From JBEIUO01 sp964549785 (GTDB lineage: Bacteria; Planctomycetota; Phycisphaerae; Phycisphaerales; UBA1924): DNA of 5,038 bases. Numbering within the stretch: position 1 is the stretch's first letter; the number at the start of each line of letters is the position of its first letter. The notes under the pieces are model-generated. The model was not told the origin of the DNA. It did not search any database and saw only the letters and a program-made list of their open reading frames with translations. The stretch spans positions 1 to 5,038 of the forward strand of contig CAZJXA010000237.1 of assembly GCA_964549785.1 (NCBI GenBank), read 5' to 3'. Position numbers and translations under genes: made by a program. This document shows positions 1 to 5,038 of this stretch, in pieces.

Positions 1-260
1 GCGCGGGCGGCGTCGTCGATGCGGGCCGTATCGGTGGCGAGTTCCGCGGGGCGGTGCAGGGCACCGACTCCGAGGCGCGTGGCCAAGGCCAACGCATCGG
101 GCGCATCGGAGGAGACGAAGATCGCGAAAGGTGGCAGGGCGTCGAGAGCGGCGCGGATCGACCACTCGAGGGCGGGGCGCCCACCGACGTCGGCGAGGTT
201 TTTGCCGGGTACGCCTTTGCTGCCGGCACGGGCGAGGATGATGGCGAGGGCGTTGGTCAC
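1..260 (-). CDS. CMP-nonulosonate cytidylyltransferase (NeuA/PseF/LegF-like), N-terminal 86 residues, cut by window edge
   Basis: This frame is open from GTG at 260 to the left edge, giving 86 codons; the C-terminus lies outside the window. Residues 6-21 (AIILARAGSKGVPGKN) match the N-terminal nucleotide-binding signature of CMP-sialic/pseudaminic/legionaminic acid synthetases, usually written RxGSKGxxxKN. The KdsB type of cytidylyltransferase has a different loop. Residues 49-52 (VSSD) end the second beta strand, and residues 70-83 (RPAELATDTA followed by RIDD) match the conserved RPxELaxDxa segment. By family knowledge the enzyme uses CTP to activate a nonulosonic acid as CMP-sugar in the cytoplasm. 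The GTG start is chosen because it overlaps the stop of the upstream Maf gene as GTGA and puts the motif at the usual distance from the N-terminus. No Shine-Dalgarno is visible, so coupled translation is likely. The exact sugar cannot be told from this fragment. Confidence 0.88.
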   Translation of the reverse strand, partial: MTNALAIILARAGSKGVPGKNLADVGGRPALEWSIRAALDALPPFAIFVSSDAPDALALATRLGVGALHRPAELATDTARIDDAAR

Positions 261-3200
261 ACGGTCACCAAGGGCGGATCGGCGGCTTCAAGCGACACCG
301 CGCGGACGCGGTCGAGGATGACCGACATCGATTCGTGCGTGAGGTCGCCGATGACTCCGACCCCCGCAGTGATCCGGCCGGAAGGTTCGATACGCCAGGT
401 GGTGCGGGCGTGGGCGGCTGCGGCCAACTCGGGAAGAAGGAGCGGTGTGAGGCGGTCGCCGGGCTCGGGCGGATCGATCACAGCGGAGCCCGCAGCGGTC
501 AGCCAGAAGTCGTACCACCCCTCCATTCTCTCCAAGTTCTCGGCTGATTTGGTAAGCCGCGGAACAAGCCACCGGTGGCCGGCTCGGTCGTTGTTGACCA
601 GGTCGAGGACGAGTTGTTGATCATCATCGGACGGGTGGGTTCCAAAGTCGAGGCTGACGACTTCGCACGGCAGCGAGTGCAACCACGGACCGGCGGACTT
701 GGCGGCGAGTCGGATGTGGACGGCGGCGATCCCCGCAGCGCGGGCGAGACGGGTGCAGAGAGTCGCGGTCTCCGGGAGCGTGGCGGCTTCACCTGGACGA
801 AGGTCGAAGGTGACGGCCAAGTCTCGACGGTGCTGCGAGATGGCGGCGAGCGCGGCGAGGATGGAAGAGGGGGACCGCAATTCGCGGGCCGCCGTGCGCC
901 CTCTTTCCCACACGATCTCGATGTGGGAGGGGAACACGTCTGACGAAGGATCGTGTTCGGCGGAGATGCAACGCCGGTACCCATCGCGGAGCGATGGGGC
1001 GATGCCGACGCACGCGGACTTGGCGATGGGGTCGGCCTGGGGCGCTGCGGGCAGATATCCGAGGACGCCGCCGAACGTGGCGAGTCTTGACTTGGAAGCG
1101 GCGAGTTCGGCGAGCATCGTGACGGGCGCTACGGCGCCGGCCAGTCCCGGGGCGGCCTGGGAGAACACCACGGTCGAGGTTTCGAGTTCGCGGTAGCGGA
1201 CGAGGAGTGCGGTGTTGAGGGCCGGATCGAGGCCGGTCCAGTCGGCCCCGACGATGAGCGCGGCGTCCCAGCCGTGCCGGGCGGCCGCGGCGGCGATGAC
1301 CGCGGGGCAGCAGGCTTCATCGAAGATGGTGGTGTTCGCGATGCCGCCGCGCCAGGAAGCGGGCTGGAAGGCGCGGGCGGCACCGATGCGGGCGCGATGG
1401 GCCTGCCAGACTCTCCAGTCCTGATCCGAGAGCGTTTCGAGCCGGCAGTTCATGGCGATGTCGGTGAACTGGGTACCGGGGGGGACGAGGGCGAGGACAC
1501 CGTCGAGCCCGACGACGTCGGACAGCCTGACGAGAGTTGCTTTGAGCCACTCCTGGGCGACGGTTGCCGGTGGGCGCAGCGTGTTCAGGCCCGTGACCCG
1601 GGGATCAAAGACCAGCACGGCCCCGACCGTGCAGCGGGGACGCGGGGGGCGGTCCTCGATTGACTGCGTGTCTTCACTCGTGTGGCGGGGTGCGCCGTTC
1701 AACGTGCCGTCGGCCTGATGCAGAAGTGTGCGTACGCGGGCCGCGCTCTCGGCGAGCCATGTGACGTTCGAAAGATCACGCTGGATCTCGCGAGATTGCC
1801 GTTCCAGAGGCGCGAGGGAGTCTCCTGCCAGTTCCAGCGCCCGGTCGGACCTGAAGCGTCGCAGCTGGCTGGTCTGGCTGATGTATTGAACGAGCCAGTG
1901 GGAGGTTCCGAGCGTTCCGACCCGGGCCGCGTTCTCGTGGACTTGGCCGATGATGCGGTTGGTTTCGCGTTCGTCGGATCGGCAGTCCCGCAGGCCCGCC
2001 AAGAGCGCTTTGGTGCTCAGACTGAGCGACTCCATCTCGCCGACGCCGACGGCGAGACTGGAGATCCGGGACCGTGCGGCAGCGACGCGTGCCGCAGCGT
2101 CGGCCCGCAGCGCGGTCGGTGGGGCGTCAAAGCGGGTGGGTGAGGCGTGGCGGTCGAGCGCTTCGGCGAGCGTCATGATGGTGGTGTGACGCTTGTGGCA
2201 GCCGCCCTCGCTCGCATCGATGATGGTGAGGCCGCGCTGCGCGTCTTCGAGGAAATCGCGCTCGAACTGGACGAGGTAGGTCGCCATCTGTTCATCGGTG
2301 AACATCGGACGGCCGGATTGATCGGTGATGCGGCGCAGCAACCCTTTCATCCGGGCGATGCGTTCCCACTCCAGCATTTCCAGCGTGCGGAAGTGGCCCA
2401 GTTCCGGCCCCCACACGCGATGAATCGCGGCGTTCGCGGAGTAGTAGCAGTGATCCGTAAACCCGAGGTCCTGCCCGATGAGCATGACCGGGTCGGCACC
2501 CATGGCCCGCGCCAGGGAGTAGGCGAGGTGGGCGACGGTGGCCCCCGGCTTGAGCGCGGCCCTCGATTCGTACAGCGCAGCCCCGAGTGTCTCGTCGAGC
2601 ACCTGGTCGGCCACGCACCGGATGGCGCCGGGGAAGGCTTCCAAGATCGCGGGGTTGGCCTTCGGTTCGACGACCAAGGTAATTCCTTCGACGTCCTGGG
2701 CGGACAGGCCCTCATAGAAGCGGCGCGAGATCTCGTGATAGTCGAGGGCGGTGACGTAGTGCGGCTTGATGCCGCGGGCGAGCAGAGGTTTGAGCACGGT
2801 CTGGGCCGCAATGATCACGAAGCGATCACGTACCCGGGCGTCTTCGAGCAGATGGAGGTTGCGGGCGAGCGAGGGACCGGCCGAGACGACGATGGCGGCC
2901 CGGCCCGTGGCGACTCCGACCAGGTCGTTGATGCCGGGCCAGGAGACATAGTGGTCGATGTTCTGAAGCGCGTTGCGGAGGCTGATATCGACGTGGACCA
3001 GGGTGGTGACGACCGCGGTGCGGACGGCTTTGACCACCTGTGTGAACGTCTCGGCGAAGCGATTCCAACGGTCGCCGATGAGCGGGCGGCTGGGCGGGTG
3101 CTCGATGAGGCGGAGGCCGCAGGCAATGGCGGCCTCGAAGCCCCGGGTGATACCGGATAACTCGCCGGTTTCGTTCTCGTCTGTCAGGACGACGACGTTC

Positions 3201-3652
3201 GAGGTGGAGAGCCAGGGCGTGCAATCGACGTGGCCGAGGACGGCGCGAAGGAGAGCGACGTTGGGCTCAAAGACGACGATCAGCCCGGTGCGCTTCATGC
3301 GCTCGGCGATCGGGCGGAGGTGATGCCCCAGCCCAAAGCCGGAGACGACGACGACTCCCGCAGCGGCGGGGTCGAAGTCGGCGACGAGTGATTCGGCCTC
3401 AGGGATGGGCCGGTGGGCGCTGGCGAGACGGCGGTACCCGCCGGCGTGGAGGAAGTCACCGGTCAGTGACCCGTCGGGAGCCAGACCGAAGCGGACGTCG
3501 GGGCTCGCTTCGACGGCGCGTACGGCACGGGCGGCGGCGGGTGAGGTGCGCTCCAGTTCGGCGAGATTGAGATCGAGGGTGCTGGGTGGCGCGGCGGCAG
3601 GCACAAGTGACTTCCGGACCCCGGATTGGTCCCGGGCGAAAAGTTGATCCAT
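257..3652 (-). CDS. Maf/MptE-like flagellin glycosyltransferase fused to degenerate nucleotidyltransferase-like and radical SAM/SPASM-like domains
   Basis: The protein is 1131 residues from ATG 3652; an in-frame ATG at 3730 would add 26 low-complexity, Pro/Gly-rich residues. Neither start has a clear Shine-Dalgarno. The later one is preferred because it leaves a normal gap to the divergent gene. Residues about 30-480 look like a Maf protein: GFGLGHH at 105-111, EPN at 129-131, SAGPSLARN at 257-265, IGQDLGFTDH at 392-401 and IDASEGG at 478-484. Residues about 510-655 are helix-rich, perhaps coiled coil. Residues about 674-905 resemble a nucleotidyltransferase-like domain (FDPRVTGL 682-689, GADWTGLDP 802-810, FSQAAPGLAG 830-839). 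Residues about 907-1131 resemble a radical SAM/SPASM protein (FPSHIEIV 907-914, VTFDLRPGE 947-955, WLVPRLTKSAENLERMEG 1028-1045, a PSGRITAG-type segment 1090-1097), but contain only two cysteines, C966 and C996. Typical Maf proteins are about half to two thirds this length. The Maf half should transfer a CMP-nonulosonate to flagellin in the cytoplasm. The tail is probably non-catalytic. The Maf call is firm; the tail domains are recognised from memory of motif order only. Confidence 0.9.
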   Translation of the reverse strand: MDQLFARDQSGVRKSLVPAAAPPSTLDLNLAELERTSPAAARAVRAVEASPDVRFGLAPDGSLTGDFLHAGGYRRLASAHRPIPEAESLVADFDPAAAGVVVVSGFGLGHHLRPIAERMKRTGLIVVFEPNVALLRAVLGHVDCTPWLSTSNVVVLTDENETGELSGITRGFEAAIACGLRLIEHPPSRPLIGDRWNRFAETFTQVVKAVRTAVVTTLVHVDISLRNALQNIDHYVSWPGINDLVGVATGRAAIVVSAGPSLARNLHLLEDARVRDRFVIIAAQTVLKPLLARGIKPHYVTALDYHEISRRFYEGLSAQDVEGITLVVEPKANPAILEAFPGAIRCVADQVLDETLGAALYESRAALKPGATVAHLAYSLARAMGADPVMLIGQDLGFTDHCYYSANAAIHRVWGPELGHFRTLEMLEWERIARMKGLLRRITDQSGRPMFTDEQMATYLVQFERDFLEDAQRGLTIIDASEGGCHKRHTTIMTLAEALDRHASPTRFDAPPTALRADAAARVAAARSRISSLAVGVGEMESLSLSTKALLAGLRDCRSDERETNRIIGQVHENAARVGTLGTSHWLVQYISQTSQLRRFRSDRALELAGDSLAPLERQSREIQRDLSNVTWLAESAARVRTLLHQADGTLNGAPRHTSEDTQSIEDRPPRPRCTVGAVLVFDPRVTGLNTLRPPATVAQEWLKATLVRLSDVVGLDGVLALVPPGTQFTDIAMNCRLETLSDQDWRVWQAHRARIGAARAFQPASWRGGIANTTIFDEACCPAVIAAAAARHGWDAALIVGADWTGLDPALNTALLVRYRELETSTVVFSQAAPGLAGAVAPVTMLAELAASKSRLATFGGVLGYLPAAPQADPIAKSACVGIAPSLRDGYRRCISAEHDPSSDVFPSHIEIVWERGRTAARELRSPSSILAALAAISQHRRDLAVTFDLRPGEAATLPETATLCTRLARAAGIAAVHIRLAAKSAGPWLHSLPCEVVSLDFGTHPSDDDQQLVLDLVNNDRAGHRWLVPRLTKSAENLERMEGWYDFWLTAAGSAVIDPPEPGDRLTPLLLPELAAAAHARTTWRIEPSGRITAGVGVIGDLTHESMSVILDRVRAVSLEAADPPLVTV

Positions 3653-3764
3653 CGGCGTTTGCGGGGGGCGTGGCGGAAAATTGGCTGGGGTGCCCGCTTC
3701 ACCCCGGGGGTGGAAGCTCCCGGAACCCATCTGCGGGATGGCGAAAGCCCGCCAAGGATGCAGG
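3653..3764. promoter_or_regulatory. Divergent intergenic region between the Maf gene and the membrane protein gene
   Basis: With starts at 3652 (minus) and 3765 (plus), about 112 bp separate two divergently transcribed genes, so promoters for both should lie here. No convincing -35/-10 pair could be read on either strand; the region is as GC-rich as the genes. An inverted repeat sits near its centre and is listed separately. The regulatory role is inferred from position only. Confidence 0.4.
3696..3717. repeat. Near-perfect 22-nt inverted repeat in the divergent intergenic region
   Basis: The left arm GCTTCACCCC (3696-3705) pairs with the right arm GGGGTGGAAGC (3707-3717). This gives ten base pairs, with one bulged G at 3712 and a single base at the centre. 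It could be a dyad operator for a regulator controlling one or both flanking genes, or a hairpin in an mRNA leader. It ends 47 bp before the plus-strand start codon and 43 bp before the minus-strand start codon. The symmetry is seen directly; function is inferred. Confidence 0.5.
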
Positions 3765-4394
3765 ATGCAAGGACTGCTTCAGAGTTTGGAGGTGCCAACG
3801 CCGCAGCCGCTCGATCCGGGCCCGTTGTGGATGCGGATGCTGCTGGAATCGCCCTGGTACGCGGGCGCGATTCTGGCGGTGTTGGCCGTCGTGATGTATG
3901 TGGTTCTGAACCGGCTCGGCAAGTTTGCGACGGGTGTCAAAATCGCGGGGGCCCTGGTTTTGCTGGCGGCCGGCTTCATCGTGACGGCGACGATGGTTGA
4001 AACCCAGCGGGAGAAGCTGAAGGCCGTCGCAATGCAATTGGTGGGCGCGGTTGCCGCGGGGAATGGTTCCGGAGTGGCCGGTTTGTTGAGCGATGACGCA
4101 CAACTGGTGTATCACCTCTCGCCGGAGGGCCTCGGAAAGGCGGAGATCGTGGCGTTGGTGGAATCGCGATTCAGCAGCGACCTGCGTGTCAAAGACTGGT
4201 CGGTCTTGGAGTCTCAGGCGACGCTGGACGGGCCCGCGGCGGGCCGCGTGCAGATCAAGGTTCGGGTGGTCGGGGCGGAATGGAACGTGCCGAACGTCTC
4301 GTGGTGGAGGATCGATCTCGGAAGGCGGGGCGAAAGTTGGGTCGTCAAGGGCATCAGCCCGATCGCGGTCGCCGGGGTGAGAGAGGCGAGGTAA
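3765..4394 (+). CDS. Two-helix membrane protein with a soluble NTF2/SnoaL-like C-terminal domain, function unknown
   Basis: This 209-residue protein starts at ATG 3765, chosen because AAGGA at 3754-3758 lies six bases upstream. Longer in-frame starts at 3681 and 3738 lack such a site, and the first would overlap the Maf N-terminus. After a Pro-rich head (10-20) there are two hydrophobic stretches, about 31-49 (WYAGAILAVLAVVMYVVLN) and about 58-77, separated by a short basic-containing loop (NRLGKFATGVK), which suggests a helical hairpin with both ends on the same side. Residues about 80-200 are soluble: a helix beginning ETQREKLKAVAMQLVGAV, then GNGSGVAGLLSDDAQLVY, a second helix, and strands rich in Val and Trp (VQIKVRVVG, VSWWRIDLG, SWVVKGISPI). 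That helix-then-beta pattern resembles NTF2-like/SnoaL-like folds. No catalytic motif is recognised. It is divergent from the Maf gene and convergent with the thioesterase gene, so no operon partner is visible. Confidence 0.82.
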   Translation: MQGLLQSLEVPTPQPLDPGPLWMRMLLESPWYAGAILAVLAVVMYVVLNRLGKFATGVKIAGALVLLAAGFIVTATMVETQREKLKAVAMQLVGAVAAGNGSGVAGLLSDDAQLVYHLSPEGLGKAEIVALVESRFSSDLRVKDWSVLESQATLDGPAAGRVQIKVRVVGAEWNVPNVSWWRIDLGRRGESWVVKGISPIAVAGVREAR

Positions 4395-4536
4395 CGCGGA
4401 GTCGGTGCCTTCCCACGGGTGCGCTACCGACCGCTTGGCCACGATCTCCTCATCGCCTTCCCATTCCCTTCCTGGGGTGCAGGCACGCTGCCACACGGAG
4501 CGGGAGGGGACGCGCACGAGTTCACCTGGGTCGGAA
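4395..4536. other. Convergent intergenic region, no gene called
   Basis: This 142-bp gap lies between the 3' ends of two convergent genes. No tRNA and no classic GC-hairpin-plus-T-run terminator is visible on either strand; the only small hairpin (GGCA-CGC-TGCC, 4482-4492) has a four-pair stem and no T-run. Both strands have open frames across it, but these belong to long shadow frames of the neighbours. It may hold a factor-dependent terminator or an intergenic repeat, neither of which can be shown here. Confidence 0.4.
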
Positions 4537-4989
4537 TCAGGTGTCCAGGGCCGCCGGGATTTTCCACACGAGCCAAGGCGGGAGTTCGCGGATTTTGCCT
4601 TCGCGATCGACGGCTCCCAACATCGTCGCAGCGGTGGCGGCGACGAAATCGCACCCTTGGCCGGCCGACTCCACCACGGCCACGGAGTAGGTGTGCTCGA
4701 TTTTGACGCGGCCGCCGCCCGACCACGCGGTGCGGATTTCGACGATGTCGTCGTAACGGACGGGCTTGCGGTACCGCACCTCAAGTTTGACGATGACGAG
4801 GAAGAGGCCTTCGGCCTCGAGGGCGCGGTAACTTTCTCCAAAGGTGCGGAGCAGTTCGGTGCGGCCGACTTCGAGCCAAGGGATGTAGGAAGCGTGGTGA
4901 ACGACGCCCATGGGGTCGCACTCGCAGTAGCGGACGCGGAGCTGGGTGGAGTGGGTGTTCAAGCGGTCGAGGGGTTGAGTGGAAGCCAA
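4537..4989 (-). CDS. YbgC/FadM-type acyl-CoA thioesterase (hotdog fold)
   Basis: The frame gives 150 residues from TTG 4989, a normal length for single-hotdog thioesterases of the 4-hydroxybenzoyl-CoA thioesterase/YbgC family. Residues 18-48 hold the family signature: RVRYCECDPMGVVHHASY followed by IPWLEVGRTELLR, with the putative catalytic Asp25 in DPMGVVH and Glu40 in the long helix. Later segments also fit the fold: VKLEVRYRKPVRYDD (67-81) and VKIEHTYSV (95-103). The enzyme should hydrolyse acyl-CoA thioesters in the cytoplasm; in many bacteria this family sits with the Tol-Pal genes, but no such neighbour is seen here. The start is uncertain. There is no in-frame ATG before the catalytic motif, a stop lies at 5002-5004, and TTG occurs at 4989 and at codon 10 (4962). 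The second TTG leaves an N-terminus more like that of relatives. Confidence 0.92.
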   Translation of the reverse strand: MASTQPLDRLNTHSTQLRVRYCECDPMGVVHHASYIPWLEVGRTELLRTFGESYRALEAEGLFLVIVKLEVRYRKPVRYDDIVEIRTAWSGGGRVKIEHTYSVAVVESAGQGCDFVAATAATMLGAVDREGKIRELPPWLVWKIPAALDT

Positions 4990-4997
4990 TGTGCCAT
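4959..4997 (-). CDS. Possible 12-codon upstream ORF overlapping the thioesterase start
   Basis: ATG at 4997 opens a frame encoding MAHWLPLNPSTA and stops at TGA 4961-4959. That stop overlaps an in-frame TTG of the thioesterase gene (4962) as TTGA, an arrangement that would allow a ribosome to stop and restart. No Shine-Dalgarno is seen before the ATG, where the sequence is the end of the heptamer repeat plus GATACC. It could equally be the true thioesterase start displaced by an indel or sequencing error, or a chance ORF. It is too short for coding statistics. Confidence 0.25.
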   Translation of the reverse strand: MAHWLPLNPSTA

Positions 4998-5003
4998 GGT
5001 ATC

Positions 5004-5038
5004 ACTCGGCACTCGGCACTCGGCACTCGGCACTCGGC
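5004..5038. repeat. Heptanucleotide tandem repeat, five perfect copies of ACTCGGC, continuing to the window edge
   Basis: Units occupy 5004-5010, 5011-5017, 5018-5024, 5025-5031 and 5032-5038 with no mismatch; the array may continue beyond the window. On the thioesterase strand the unit reads GCCGAGT and lies directly upstream of the gene. Seven-base tandem repeats of this kind are known as intergenic elements in other bacteria, for example the STRR repeats of heterocystous cyanobacteria. Copy number could vary by slippage and would shift promoter or leader spacing. A stop codon in the thioesterase frame just after the array (5004-5002) means changes in copy number would not alter that reading frame. 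Confidence 0.9.

Noticed and set aside
54..620. Plus-strand open frame of 188 codons at the left side
   Set aside because: It lies opposite the cytidylyltransferase N-terminus and the Maf C-terminus, both of which carry family motifs; its own translation shows none.
906..928. Seven-base perfect inverted repeat TCCCACA/TGTGGGA with a nine-base loop
   Set aside because: It lies inside the coding sequence for FPSHIEIVWE, and an inverted repeat of this size is expected by chance a few times in a window of this length.
2147..3160. Long plus-strand open frame of 337 codons opposite the Maf gene
   Set aside because: It is antisense to a protein with clear Maf motifs. GC-rich codon use on the real strand leaves the opposite strand free of stops, and its translation shows no recognisable domain.
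3653..3730. Longer Maf N-terminus starting at ATG 3730
   Set aside because: The extra 26 residues are Gly/Pro-rich, have no Shine-Dalgarno, and would place coding sequence over the inverted repeat. The start at 3652 fits better, though it is not proven.
4405..4455. tRNA-like D-arm string on the minus strand (GTGGCCAAGCGGTCGGTAGC)
   Set aside because: No matching TTCGAAT-type T-arm, acceptor stem or anticodon stem could be built around it.
4482..4492. Small hairpin as a terminator between convergent genes
   Set aside because: The stem has only four pairs and there is no T-run on either strand.
3699..4841. Minus-strand open frame of 380 codons spanning the membrane protein gene, the spacer and part of the thioesterase gene
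   Set aside because: It overlaps two better-supported genes, one antisense and one in another frame on the same strand, and reads as low-complexity Ser/Pro/Arg-rich sequence.
5004..5038. Tandem array considered as CRISPR
   Set aside because: The units are seven bases long and contiguous with no spacers, which is a simple tandem repeat.

Overview
This is a GC-rich window (roughly two thirds G+C by eye) from a bacterium. It holds three complete protein genes, one gene cut by the left edge, and two short non-coding regions with their own structure. The very large Maf-type protein, the weak or missing Shine-Dalgarno sites and the style of the domain fusion suggest a flagellated planctomycete, possibly Phycisphaerae. 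That placement is inference; there is no rRNA or marker gene here to confirm it.

Minus strand, positions 3652 to 1: a two-gene transcription unit. The first gene (3652-257) encodes a protein of about 1131 residues. Its N-terminal half is a motility-associated factor (Maf) / MptE-like glycosyltransferase, the family that attaches nonulosonic acids (sialic, pseudaminic or legionaminic acid) to flagellin. Its C-terminal half appears to be a decayed nucleotidyltransferase-like domain followed by a decayed radical SAM/SPASM-like domain with no cluster-binding cysteines. The second gene starts at GTG 260, overlaps the first by four bases (GTGA), and runs off the window. Its first 86 residues carry the signature of CMP-nonulosonate cytidylyltransferases (NeuA/PseF/LegF type). 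Together they make a donor-activation plus transfer pair: the cytidylyltransferase would make the CMP-sugar and the Maf protein would transfer it.

Plus strand, 3765-4394: a divergent gene for a 209-residue protein with two membrane helices and a soluble C-terminal domain that looks NTF2/SnoaL-like. Its function is unknown. The roughly 112-bp gap between it and the Maf gene holds a near-perfect 22-nt inverted repeat.

Minus strand, 4989-4537: a YbgC/FadM-type hotdog acyl-CoA thioesterase, convergent with the membrane protein gene. It has no ATG in frame at its N-terminus. A 12-codon ATG ORF just upstream ends in a TTGA overlap with a possible TTG start. Immediately upstream of that lie five perfect tandem copies of the 7-mer ACTCGGC, running to the window edge.

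The most interesting item is the Maf fusion with a seemingly inactivated radical SAM tail. The rest is ordinary or only moderately unusual.
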